Source: Anagrus nilaparvatae
Taxonomy: Eukaryota > Arthropoda > Insecta > Hymenoptera > Mymaridae
Direction: 5' to 3'
Assembly: GCA_022575985.1 (NCBI GenBank)
Contig: JAKSXM010000007.1
Location: forward strand, 4,094,501 to 4,158,500
DNA length: 64,000 nt
Shown piece after piece: positions 34,923-47,100 of this stretch. Position 1 is the first letter of the stretch; each line of letters starts with the position of its first letter. Made by a program: the position numbers and the translations under genes. Under the pieces are notes generated by a model, which saw only the letters and a list, made by a program, of their open reading frames with translations, was not told the DNA's origin and searched no databases.

Positions 34923-35243
34923 AGTGATTAAAAGTAACTAAAGATCAAGTTATATATCCAATACGTACTTGTTTACACTTCAGAAGATCCAGTAAGAATG
35001 AATACAAACTAGAACTGTATTATAAATTATCACTACTTCCACCACTATCAAAGTGATATATTTTTCGCGTGTACAATACATTTTTAGCCTCTTCTCTTAT
35101 ATTTGATATTTCTGTTGAGGTGAAATCACTATTTGGATGATAGTGATTTCTAAAACGCTTAATGCTGAAATAAATGCAAAATCAAAAATTTAAAAAAATA
35201 TTTAATTATGAAAAAACAAATTTAAGAAAATTTTATACTATGT

Positions 35244-35850
35244 TTACCTTGGTTTGCAAGAGCGCATAATAAAATAAGCAAATGTGTCAGAAGATACAAA
35301 ATTATCTTCTGAATTACATTGCTCATTAAAAGCGAAAAATAAATCATCTTTCGTTGGATAATTTTTTTCCAGAATTGATCTCATAACTTCATAATTTAAG
35401 TGTAGATTGTTGTCATTAAGGAAGACGAATTTGGCAATTGATTGAACTAAATTTTTTATTGGATCCTTGTTTAAATGCAGGATTATTAACAAAGTTAATA
35501 TTTCCTCGCCATTAAATAATTTAATTTTCTGTTGATTCTCATAATCATTTTTAATTAAATTAATGGCCAATTCTTTATCTGGAATGTTGAAAAGTTTGAT
35601 GAATTATTCTTTTTTATCCATATCATAGGCCTTAGAAGTGTTAAAAAATTGATGAATGAGCACTTCAGCTGAATATAATTTTACGATGTTTATAGGTTGT
35701 TCTAAACATTCAAAACTTTGTACATATTTCAAAATAGTATCATTTAAATGACCCTTAAAATTGGGTACCGAAATGAAGCAGTTATTATTTATCAGTTCGT
35801 TAATAGAATTTTTCTGATTTTCAATAATATCTGGATTTAAACTATTCTAA
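35244..35850 (-). pseudogene. Hypothetical protein fragment with one in-frame stop, about 195 residues
   Basis: On the minus strand an open stretch from about 35850 reads NSINELINNNCFISVPNFKG, ILKYVQSFECLEQPINIVKL and VLIHQFFNTSKAYDMDKKE. One TAA follows (about 35610), then the same frame continues IPDKELAINLIKND, NGEEILTLLIILHLNKDPIK, SILEKNYPTKDDLFFAFNEQ and ends RSCKPR at 35244 beside a GTAAAC donor-like site. A predicted all-helical protein with no catalytic motif. It lies immediately upstream of the nuclease modules and could be the N-terminal part of the same original gene, but I cannot join them. Confidence 0.4.
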
Positions 35851-36373
35851 AATTAATCGCTCTACTATCAATTCTCTGAGCTACGTCGTTAATAAGTACA
35901 TTGAATAAATCTTTAAACTGTGATAAGGACCCAATTTTTGATAATTCTTGAAAAATTCTATCAGCTCTAGCCGCTGTTATATATCCCGATATTCCAAGTG
36001 CTTCTCTATTTATTAAGCTTAAGTTACCAAATTTAAGATTATTAACATATCTAATGATATCTCCACACATGATTCCCTCCTCTTGAATTCGTTGTAAGAT
36101 CAAAAATTGCTGATGAGCGTCAGGTGGAGTGATCGAGTCTTGAGAAAAGGCACCTCTCAAAGTTAAAAATAAGAATATGGGTAAATTAAATGGCAATAAC
36201 TCATTATGTCTCTGCATTAAAATAGGGTTCCAGTTTTCATTTTCAACTTGAAACAGTACTTGTGGTCTCAATCCTTCGTTATTTCTTAGAAAATTCTGAC
36301 AGTCAATCACATATGGCGAGTCAGCTCCTAATCTTATTAAATTAATTTTGATGAGTTTATTATAAATAAACAA
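35837..36373 (-). CDS. Hypothetical protein, 178 residues
   Basis: One clean open frame: MFIYNKLIKINLIRLGADSP, then LPFNLPIFLFLTLRGAFSQD, RIQEEGIMCGDIIRYVNNLK, GYITAARADRIFQELSKIGS and a C-terminal NDVAQRIDSRAINF. Mostly helical by composition, with no signal peptide or known catalytic motif. Codon use is gene-like. It overlaps the neighbouring broken frame by 14 bases, so both may be parts of one older gene with a frameshift. Not recognised. Confidence 0.4.
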   Translation of the reverse strand: MFIYNKLIKINLIRLGADSPYVIDCQNFLRNNEGLRPQVLFQVENENWNPILMQRHNELLPFNLPIFLFLTLRGAFSQDSITPPDAHQQFLILQRIQEEGIMCGDIIRYVNNLKFGNLSLINREALGISGYITAARADRIFQELSKIGSLSQFKDLFNVLINDVAQRIDSRAINFRIV

Positions 36374-37394
36374 CGATCTATATGGAACAAAATCAATAAT
36401 AAACTTAATTCATTATCGTTATCTGTGTGTCTGAGGACTGAGCCTCTCTTTGTCACACAGAATGACTTTCGAAAGAAGTTATATGATGTTAATCATTTTT
36501 CAGATGGAAAATTTTTTTAAAAATGAAAACTCAGAATGTTCATTTCAGCTCTGCAAGAAAACAGGGCGAGCTTCATCAGTGTAAGACCCTGTTTTCTGCT
36601 TTTTACATATGAACAAACAATATAATTTACAAAAAAAAAACAAAAAAATAAAAAAATTTTTTAAATAAAAACAGAACTTACATTTTTAACAACGCACCGA
36701 TGAAGAATCTGAGAGGACTGAGATATAGAAGCAAGGCAAAGCCCCTTCCTCCATACACACACACTCAAAGATTCAAAAACATCTGCGTTCTTAAAAATGT
36801 GTCATCGAAAATACTAACTAAGTACATAAAATAATATAAAAATATAAAAAAATTTTTTTATAATATAAAATAAAAAATGTCAGAAAAAAACTTTTTTCAG
36901 AATTTTTCTATTTTTCAAAAAATTTTTTGTCTAGTTGGAATCAGACAATAAATAAAAACAAATCATACTTTAAAGTATAACTGCGAACTTAACAAAAAGT
37001 TAAAAATATTTTATTTAAATAATATCAGTTTTTGTAAAAAATTTTAGCCAGAATATTATAAAATATATTTTTGTTATTTTTCTCTTTCTGAGCTTTAAAA
37101 GCAGCAGAATTTAAAAAAAAAATAAAAATTTTATTTTAAGTATTTACTATTTTAATAGATACAATTTTATAAAAATAAAAACAAATCATACTTTAAAGCA
37201 TAACTTAAATATACTAATAATATTTTAAAATTTTAAATGAAAACAATTATATTGTTATTAAAATTCTTTTATTTATGATTAATTTTTACAAAGATACTAT
37301 ATACATTTTATAAATATAATAAATTACACATAATTATATAATTTTTAGATATAAAAACACAAAAAAATAATACAGTGATTCAAAATCTACTATT
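36374..37394. other. Spacer without a recognised gene
   Basis: AT-rich. A short GC-richer inverted pair lies near 36545-36600 (gcaagaaaacagggcg against ccctgttttctgc), which could form a hairpin. Nothing else is recognised. Confidence 0.45.
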
Positions 37395-39723
37395 CTAATT
37401 TAGAATTTTTTTTTCAATAAGATCTTTAATCATTAATTCTAGATCGCTTATTCGGTTTTGAAACGATTTGCATCTTGAATCGTCCTGTTTAATTGACTCT
37501 ATATAGGCTTGAGCTTCTTTAGCATTATTAACTTTAAGAATATTTTCTTCTATTTTAGCATCATACATTTTCTTTTCATCAGCATAATATTTATTAGTCA
37601 CAAGATTATAAATTATAGGCGCTATTTGTACCATTTTTTCACAAATATAGTAAACACATCCTGGAACTTTTGGATATAGTCTTTTGTTTTTGCTGAATAA
37701 GACAAAATCAGCAGGCTCATATTTGTTCGCCCAGTTATCTTCATTTGGATCTGACACTGAATTATTAGGATCATTATCATCACCATTTTCCAATTCCTGT
37801 AAACAAATAGAATAAAAAAAAAATTTAAATAAAGCTTTTATTATTACATTATGCTATTATGAAATAAGTAAAGATATGTTTGGCTTATGATTTGCTTTAT
37901 TATTGATTAATAAATTAAAGGTTTTTAATTGGAATAAAAAAAATCATTATAACTTATTTTTGGCCTGTAGAAATTTATGTTAATGAATACTTGAACTTAA
38001 ACGAACTCACCTAAATAAATAAAAGAAATATCCAACTTCTGATTTTAGCAAATACATTTTATAAAAATAAAAAACTAAAATTATACTAAACTAACGTAAA
38101 TAATATTGTATTATAAGTTTAGGATAATACTTACGACAGTTTCGTTAAAACCAATTCTATTTTGATTTTCACTTAACTCAACATTATGAGACTTTGGAAC
38201 GGTCGAAATATTATCAGAGACTTCTTTAATAACCTGAAATTTAAAAAATAACCAATTAAAATTAAATTGAAACAAGTTAATTTAAAAAAAAATAGTAAAA
38301 CAAAAAATTAAATTTAAGTTGATAAAAAAATAGCAAATACAATTCAAAACCTAAATCAATTAATGTTCATATTTTTTTGATTTTGTCAATTATATTGTAC
38401 AGAAATTAAAACTACACTCAACTAAATTTAACAATATTATAATATAAGATATATATAATTCTTACCAATTTATCAGTTTTTTCACTTGTATCAGTATTTT
38501 CACATTCTAAATTTTGATTTTCACCTAACTCAACATTATGAGGCTTTGGAACGGTCGAAATATTATCAGAGACTTCTTTAATAACCTGAAATTTAAAAAA
38601 TAACCAATTAAAATTAAATTGAAACAAGTTAATTTAAAAAAAAATAGTAAAACAAAAAATTAAATTTAAGTTGATAAAAAAATAGCAAATATAATTCTTA
38701 CCGATTTATTAATTTTATGTGGAGAAAGATCCAAAGCATTCTAAAATTGAAAACATAATATTAAGCTATTTTAATAGTTTTAAGATTTAATTGTAATTAC
38801 CTGATAAAATTGGTGTACAGATTCATCATGTTCAAATAAATGTTTTAAACTTGGTACACTTGATATCTCTTCTTCACTTATAAATTCTGGCACCAGGTCT
38901 GGGTCTTCTTCAGTCATATGAATGCGCTCCATAAATTGTTCCTAAATTAAATACAAATATAATAAGTATAAAAAAAATAATAATTAGCTAGTAAAAATTA
39001 CAACTTCTGAATCTGTTTTTAAATAAAGCTAACTTATTTCATTTTTACATGCATTTGAAACAGTTTTTGTAAATTTTAAATACCAAGTACTTTTATGAGG
39101 AAAAAATAAATAAATTAAGAATAGAAAATTTGGTTTCAATTAATACTTACAACTTGATTTATATTTGTATCTGGAGAAAATGTTTGCCAATTTTCATTCA
39201 AATTATTATCACGATTTAAATGTGAATTGGATTCCATGTCAATTTCATTTAAACCTTTATATCTAGGTACGTAAGGAATTACCTGCAATCTGGTAGGAGT
39301 CTGAAATACAAAGCATAATATTTATACTAATAATAATGTTAATTAAGTTTTTAATATTAATAATGAACAATGAATTACTATTTTTGAGATATTTGGCACA
39401 GGATTCATTGGTGATATAGGTAGCTTATGTTGAAGTGGTGGAATTAGTTGCTTCAAATACATACATAAATGTTTAATTAATTATATAAGTTTTTTTTTAT
39501 CAAATTGTTACTTACTTTATTATTGACAGGAATGCCATAAAATTTCACCCTTTTGTCTTCTTTAATGAAAAGACCTTCCGGTGTAGGTCTTTTGTTTGTT
39601 TTATTTCCATCCTAAAAACAATAGCATCAGTTAATCAAGAGTTGATTTTTTAGAAAATCAATGTTTACTTACATTCGGAGTAGATGATAACGGTGGTGTA
39701 TTTTTAATTATATTACTTGTGGT
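37395..39723 (-). CDS. Microexon gene, copy 2: nine phase-0 exons, unknown protein
   Basis: Minus-strand exons, all with GT-AG sites and all multiples of three: 39723-39673 (51), 39611-39516 (96), 39450-39379 (72), 39300-39151 (150), 38941-38801 (141), 38740-38702 (39), 38585-38466 (120), 38233-38135 (99), 37796-37395 (402, with stop). They give at least 389 residues in one frame. Most are hydrophilic and acidic (for example FISEEEISSVPSLKHLFEHD). The last exon holds an acidic tract, DFVLFSKNKRLYPKVPGCVY and a Lys/Glu helical C-terminus. Exons 7 and 8 are recent duplicates of each other. The 5' exon is not certain; the frame at 40089-39745 may supply the start. Any exon can be skipped or doubled without shifting the frame. 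Not recognised. Confidence 0.6.
38160..38697. repeat. Tandem exon-plus-intron duplication inside the microexon gene
   Basis: Positions 38160-38345 and 38512-38697 are almost identical (offset 352 bases), covering part of an exon (VIKEVSDNISTVPK...NVEL.ENQN) and its 5' intron. The exon halves beyond the duplicated block differ (RIGFNETV against LECENTDTSEKTDKL), so each copy acquired its own 3' end. Confidence 0.9.
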
Positions 39724-39744
39724 CTAAAAAAAAAAAAAAACATT

Positions 39745-40089
39745 TTATTCCAGAGGTAGGCATAAAAATTCGATATTTCTATTGGTAGGCATTTTTTTGA
39801 AACAATATATCTCGGCATGTGACCTTATTCCAATATTATTAAGTATCGGTCGTGTATATTCATTGAAAAATCCGATTAAATTGCTTATTTTCACACTAGT
39901 GTTTCCGAAATCACTTTTTGCTGAAAAGTTTTTAAATACATTCTTATACTCAATAATTATATTCGACATAACTGCCATTATTCGTCTTAACTTCCTTGCG
40001 AACATATTTGCAGCTTCACCGTTTACAAATTCTCTTGCGTTAGCATTGACTTTTCGATGAGGTTGGTATACCCTACGCACATTCGACAT
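39745..40089 (-). CDS. Hypothetical protein, 114 residues; possible 5' exon of the microexon gene
   Basis: Starts MSNVRRVYQPHRKVNANARE, with an upstream in-frame extension (DKASIETPR), and ends in TAA at 39745, only 21 bases before the next microexon's acceptor. It is basic at the N-terminus and helical after that (NMFARKLRRIMAVMSNIIIE). It may be a separate small gene, or the first exon of copy 2 read past an unrecognised donor. No domain is recognised. Confidence 0.4.
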   Translation of the reverse strand: MSNVRRVYQPHRKVNANAREFVNGEAANMFARKLRRIMAVMSNIIIEYKNVFKNFSAKSDFGNTSVKISNLIGFFNEYTRPILNNIGIRSHAEIYCFKKMPTNRNIEFLCLPLE

Positions 40090-40411
40090 CCTAGGAGTTT
40101 CAATTGAAGCTTTGTCTCTAGTTGTTTTTAGTAATAAAACATGTAAATGAAATGTAGATGATTTTTAAATTTATTAAGAATTTATTTATATTTTATTATT
40201 AACCTTTAGATTTATACATAATTAGAATATTTATACATAATATTATATTAATATCAATAAATAATACATACAGCCTATGTACGTACGTTTTACGTACAGT
40301 AAATGAAGAGAGGTTACAGTTAAAAAAGGAGTTACAAAGTAAAAAAAAGTAAGTAAAAAAAAGTTACACTTAAAAAAGGTAAAAAAAAAGAAATTAATAA
40401 ATTATCAAAAA

Positions 40412-42287
40412 TTATTTGTTTTTTTTATTTTTCTTTTTTCTTTCTTTTCTTTTTCTTATTCTTTTTTTATGACGAATTGGGGAACTAGAAGAGGATCTTG
40501 AAGAGCTTCTTGATCTTATGCTTTTCCTTTTCCTGGAACTTGGACGTCCTTTTTCCTGTTCTACAAGATCCTTTAGGCGAGCAGTCATCTGGTTTCTGTA
40601 AGGTCTCTCCAAATTTAAATTTTCGAGCAATCTTTCGCGTTGTTTTTTCTCCGAATCCGCTATATTAACTTGGATAGCGCATATTCGCTGATGGTACCTA
40701 ATAAACATCGCCTTAAGTTCAGGAATCTCTTCTTCTTCAAGATCTTCTTCTTTTTGCAGGTCGTCATGTGCATAAAGTTTATGAGTATCGGATAAAAATT
40801 CATCACTGGCTGCATCTGGTTCCTCTTGGATTTCAAAATTGTATTTTGAGTGTCCTTTGTATTCGTTCCTAAAAATACATTTACATAGCTATAAGTTTAT
40901 TCTGAGAAAAAGAGGAATTTATTGAACTGTATGTACACTTACATGTAATCGTTAACAATGTTCTTAGTACTGCGATCGATGTTCTGATAATCATAATTCT
41001 TATAAATATCGGATTCTTTATAAACTTTATCAAATACCGAGACGTTCAATTGTTTGTTCGATGTCATCAAGGAACGAAGGGCATTTTTTCTCATAGCTGT
41101 CTTGGGATCTCCAAAATCTTCTTTAAAACCCAATAATGTAAACAACTCCTGTCCTACTTGTTTGCCTTTTTTAAAATCAACCAATGTTACCGATTCCTTT
41201 CCGCCGAAGTACTTCGTACAGCTGTAAAATAAAGATAAATTATTAAATTATGAAATCAAATTTTTTAATTAATTAATACCAATGTATAAAGGGTATTTAT
41301 ATATTCATAATTTAAGTATTAATAAATTTATACTATTCGACATCACCGTTATCAGTCACCGTTCCCTCATCCTCAATAATTATGTGAATGTCAATTCGTC
41401 ATTTAAATAGAGTAAAATATCTTGGGCACAATAAAAACTTGATAAAATACTTGTATGAAACGTTTTTTTACTTACAAATTACTTAACGAACATTTGTGTG
41501 CTCCATTTAAAACCATTTCCTCCAAATTGATTCTTTTAATTGTAGGCAGAGTAGCTAACTCTTTTTCATAGGGATATAGGCCTTTTTGAATTAAAAACTT
41601 CTCGAGTTCGTCTTCTATAGTAGTTTTCCCTTTAACATATTCTGCAATAATGTAGTCCTCAGGAGCATTTAGTATGAGTACTTCACGAACGAATGAAGTA
41701 CATGGTAAAACAATATGTAATATATTATTGTCAAAACTTTGTATGTGATTACGAAATTCGCTAGCCTTATCATTTTTCTAAAAATAAAGAAAATTTAACA
41801 TTAGAAAGTTAACATCAAGTTGAAAAATAATTACTTACTATTTTAAAATTATAATCCTTTGAAATTCCGTTATAAACCTCTGTATTGTTTTCATTTATTG
41901 ATTCAGAAATATATTGACCGTAAGTTTGGTTTTTATTAACAATTTTTAAAGCCATATAATCGTTTAAATCCAAATCATCAATGGGAATTTCTTTATTTTT
42001 TTCACTTTCAGTTTTGCTTGTCTTTGAACCACAATGATTGGCAAAATCTACACTATCTAATGGTTTCCTAATGATTTCTATCTTATCATCAAGATGAAAA
42101 TTATCAATATGCCCACATACGTAAATAGCATTTTTTAAATTTATATTTTTGTTTGTTTATTGAAAAGAGAAGCTTATTCTTAGTATCAGGTTTTAAAGTT
42201 TTTGTGGGATGCTTTTTTTATAGAATTACTACTAGTACGTTTATTAATTGCAGGTTCTTTTTCTTCAGATTTTTTTTTTTTAGCCAT
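40412..42287 (-). CDS. Multi-exon gene for an unknown protein with acidic and Arg/Ser-Lys-rich C-terminus
   Basis: Exons: 42287-41839, 41777-41476, 41221-40943 and 40868-40412, with consistent phases (0, 2, 2) across the last three junctions. From exon 1 onwards the frame is open for about 490 residues. Landmarks are YVCGHIDNFHLDDKIEIIRK, LHIVLPCTSFVREVLILNAP, CTKYFGGKESVTLVDFKKGK, an acidic run (LQKEEDLEEEEIPEL) and a C-terminal tail of Arg/Ser repeats followed by Lys/Arg (KKRIRKRKERKKKNK). The tail suggests nuclear location. The beginning is unclear: the ATG at 42287 (MAKKKKSEEKEPAINKR) is separated from the main frame by what look like two small frameshifts at about 42195 and 42140. Not recognised. 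Confidence 0.55.
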
Positions 42288-44127
42288 TCTTATATCTGAA
42301 AAAAATAAATTTTTAATTATAATGTATGTGTGTCCCGACGCGAATCACTGAAACATGATCACTTATAACACCCATGCATTATTTAGGGAATGCCGGAAAC
42401 TATGAAAAAAAATTACCCAGTAAATTATAGAAAAATTTTATAGTTTGGCAAAAGAAAACTTGTTAGCTAATTCTTTTTAATTCACAAATAACTTATTACA
42501 TTACATTACTAATATGATTTAAATAAATTATTTAAAACACGACATTAATTTATTATTATTACTCGTAAATAACTAGACTCCATTTTTACAGGTTATTTTT
42601 TAAAAACGTTGCTCACAGTTATTCTCTGATATTTTTCGTCCATTTTTTGTAAGTTTTATATAAAAATTGTATGCATATTTATTTTTTTGTAATTCTAGCC
42701 TTGATAAAGATTCCATGGGAATCAAAACTTTGGAATAATTTTATTGTTATAAAATGTAATTTGCTCCTAAAGGTCATGTTTTAAATATTTTATTTAAAGT
42801 ATATCTCGCTCCTTATCATCGAGTGAAATTTGAATATAATTCAAAAGAGTTGATTACTAATATGAGTTTTAAGATTTAAAAGATAATAAAAACTTAATTT
42901 TTTTTTTAATAAATCAATTTTGAAATCAATTTTGTTAATCATGTGGTATTTGAGGAATAGTAATATTTTTCAACAGAATAAATTAAGATCGTAATTTTAA
43001 AATAAATATATTTTTATTATTATATTTGTGCAGTTTAAAATAGTTATTTTGTTTATATATTTACAATAATCTAGAAAAATTATTCTTTCATGAACAATAA
43101 CCAAATTTTTTCAGTAAATTAACAATATTTATATGTTAGAAATACATATCCATACAAAGATTAATAATTGAGGTAGCAATAAAATGAAATTTTTAATTGT
43201 AAAGATATAAGAAAAAAAAAATTTTTACTATTGCTGGAAAAAATTGTTTTTTACATTATTTATTACATAATTCATAATGTCCAGCGTACTACAAAATCAT
43301 TAAAAAAAATTTATTATAATATGTAAAAAAAAAAAACTTTGTAAATATATTGTATCATACTGTATTTATTTATATAAAATATTTTTATACAATAAAATAT
43401 AATAAAAATATTAATTTAATTTATGAATTTTTTTTAATAACATTTTCCTTTCCTATCCATATAAAATTTAAAAATTAAAAATATATTTTACAAAGAATTC
43501 CCATATACCTGATATGTTTTTCAATACTTTCATTTATTTTTGTGCGAAGAGTAAAAATTTTATTTTATTAGTTACAAAATTAGTCTACATAGCTTTATTT
43601 ATATTGTTAGCAATGAACATGTAACATTTTTTTTTCTTTATTTTTTAAAGTTATAACAATAAACTAACTATATTCGAATATTTCAAATATTTATTTTACA
43701 GTTATTTATATTTTTGATTGCATTGATAAGTTTCTATTTTAAATAGTTAACAAAATTATTCGGTCATGTATACTATAATATACATATAAAGATGTAAGTT
43801 GAGATTATAAAAAAATAAAATTCAATAATTCTTTTTTCAAAAATTTTGACTATTATACAATTCTTAAATAAGTTTAACATCATAATCACCACAGTTCTTT
43901 TAATTGAATAATACAAAAATAAATTTATCTGTAAATAGATTCCATACTTTAAATCATAAATTGCATTGATAATAATTCTATTTATATAATCTAACAAAAA
44001 TTACCTAACAAATCTAAATAATTTATAAATTTTCTATAAAAAAGAATTGTAAATAAACCTTCAAGTTTCACTGTCATGAAAAAAATTCTAAAAATTAAAC
44101 ACATTGACTAGTAAAAAATAAAGTTCG
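42288..44127. other. AT-rich spacer between the accessory island and the carrier gene
   Basis: No gene is seen. The minus-strand frame at 43773-43997 is Ile/Tyr-rich and probably chance. The right part should contain the 3' UTR of the carrier gene. Confidence 0.5.
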
Positions 44128-47100
44128 TTACAAGTTTGGAGCTGCCCAATCAAGGAATTTCTTGGCAAGTTCAAAACCTAGGAAGCAAGCTGCATTTGCT
44201 GGAAAAGCTCGAAGCATCACAGGTACGATACCTTTATATAGTGCTGTAGGACCCTCTTTTTTTATTAAATGAACAAAAACTTCTCTGACTCCGTTTTTAA
44301 ATTGTCCTTCTGGAGCTGCAAAAAAAAAAAAGAATTAGTTAAAGTTTTATTCAAATCTAATTAAAAAAAATATAAGTTGAATTCTTTATTAAAGTCATTT
44401 AAAAAAATTTTGAGAAGTAATAATTTAGATTCATTTTTAAAATTATTTTATAACATTAAAATTATCCATGTTTATTAAAAAAAGAGAATGAAAAAATTTG
44501 TTTTTAAAAATAAAAAATATATTACCAGTTTGTAATCGAGACTTTAATACATCTGGAGGCATGCCTATTAGCCAATTAGCAATACCAGCACAACCACCTG
44601 CACATATAGTTGCAACCAAACTAAGTTCACCGTCATCTTTTTTCAATGCTCTTTGCAATCCTTCATAAGTTGCAAAATAAGCCCCACTTGCAGGAACATC
44701 TGAAAAAAAAAATTTTTATTTTATTTACCAAAAATTATTAGTCTAAAAAAAACTAATAATAGTAAAAGAGACATTGGGGAGTATGTAGATAATTTGCATC
44801 CTGTTACAGATAAAAACAACAATCATAAAGCAAAAAGATAAATTAAAAGAATTTCAGTTCCTCTTGGCTTAAATTGCTGGTTTTATGTTAAGGACTCATT
44901 TATTAATTTTTGTAACTAAATTTTTTTTTTATAATGAAAACTATCAGTTTTTTTAACATAATTTGTATAATTGTAAGTTTTATTCATTTAATTCTAATAT
45001 TTTTAACTTTTAATTACCTTCATAAAATTTAGAGCTTTAGTGTGGGTCAAATAATTAATATTGGTGGAGTATGGGAAGTAAAATGTCCACGTGAATGTTC
45101 ATGTGGGATTTTAAGATTTGCAGACCTATCTATTCATCAATGGATTAATTCATCATATAAAACAAAGGTACAATTATAAAAAGTTTATGTAATTCAAATT
45201 GTTCATTTATTAAAGAATATCTTTCAACAGTCTGATTACTTAAATCTTTTGGATCCAGAACATCCCTTAGCAAATGAACTTTTAAAAGTGGCCACATGTA
45301 TAGTTTCAGAAGATCCTAAAAAATTACTTCTTAAATTACCAGATGATATACAGGTTTTTTTTTTAAATATTTTTGGAAAAAAGTAATTACTCTTAGATAA
45401 AATTCAAAATAAAAAAATATTAATATTAGGTATTTACACTTTTGGAATCAGGAGTTGAAGAGAAAGCAATATTTTTAGAAGCATCAGATATGCAACGTTT
45501 TACTCAAATGATTTCTTTAGATATTCAAGGCATGGAAAGAAACTCATTCTTAAATAAAACTAAGGAAAAAGGAATTATATTATCTGCTGATATGCTAATC
45601 CCTCTAGGAATGACATTATTGTACTTAAATTTAGAGAGAGTTACTTTAACAAGATTAACTGTGCATGATAAAAATAAAGCAAATTTAGTAATCAAACCAT
45701 TTAAAAAAACACACAACGAAGAAAAAATAATTGAAAATACAAATAACAGTGACCATCGATTAATTTTATTAAGTCAACAAATTGGTGATAATGGTGAAGA
45801 TAAAGAAATTTTACCTTACAAAATTTATAAACAAGAAATGGATGGCTACCAAGATTCAATTGGAATTTTCACAGGTCTCTCAGTATTAACACATCTTCGA
45901 GTTTATAATTGTGCTCTTAAAGACATTTCATGGCATATGTTTGACGGTCTTGACAGTTTACAATATTTATCAATTCAAAAAAATGATTTAAAGTTTATAC
46001 CCGAGTTTTGTTTCTATGGTACACCAAATCTTAGATTACTATCATTAGCGGACAATGAAATATTAACATTATCAAGTGTTGATTTAGCTGGGTTATTACA
46101 CCTTGAACACTTAGACCTCAGTGAAAATAACTTGACATTCATATCAGAACTAACTTTTCCACCTTTTCCATCACTTTTATTTGCAAATTTTCGAGGTAAC
46201 CCTTTAGATTCAATATTTCCAAGGTAAGTTTATAAGATTTTTTTAAATAAAATACATCTAAATAAATGTATTATAAATTTTAGTACTTTTGAAATCATGA
46301 ATAAGACAACAAAGCTGCAATTAGGTGGGAATAGCGCTAAACTGAAATTAAAAAAGCATGCTTTTGTCGGGTTAAAAAATTTAGAAGTATTACACATGCA
46401 TAATCTTGAGATTCCAGTACTTGAAAGATACATATTATTAGGAATGCCGTTTTTAACTGAATTAAAACTAAGAGGAAATATTCCAGTTATTGACTTTGAT
46501 GCATTTGCTGATTTAAAAAGTATAATTTATTTAGATATGAAAAATTGTAAAATTTCTCAAATATCAATGGATGCTTTTTATGGATTAGAAAACCTAAAAA
46601 TTGTTGATCTTTCTCATAACAATATCAAATTCATACCTCCAGGTTTATTTTTAGTTGATCAGCAAACTAATCTTCAAGAAATATATTTAAATAACAACAT
46701 GTTAACAAAATTACCATCTGATTTTTTTAAATCATTGAGATTAAGTAATAGGCAGTATCAGATTAAGCATTTAAGATTGGATAATAATCCATGGCACTGT
46801 ACATGCTTAATGACAACATGGAACCGTAATTTGGTTAGTAGAAATTTTCAAAATATTATTCTTTAATATTTTTATATATGCCTGGATGATAATTTATTAG
46901 CTTATTCTAAAATAGGTCAATAAAGTCAAAGAGTATGCTCCAAAATGTTCAACTCCTAAAAGCCTAAAGAATTGGGGTATATTTTATGCTCTTCGCAAAG
47001 GTGAAATACAATGCACAAGGCCAAAGCACAAACTAAGAAGAAAAAGTTTAAAACTCATAAACCCAGAAAACTTTAATATAATCAGTTAATTTAAAATAAT

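Noticed and set aside
12770..42287. Polydnavirus proviral segment
   Set aside because: Considered because of the multi-copy, strand-biased genes, but no excision motif, typical viral gene family or terminal direct repeat was recognised.
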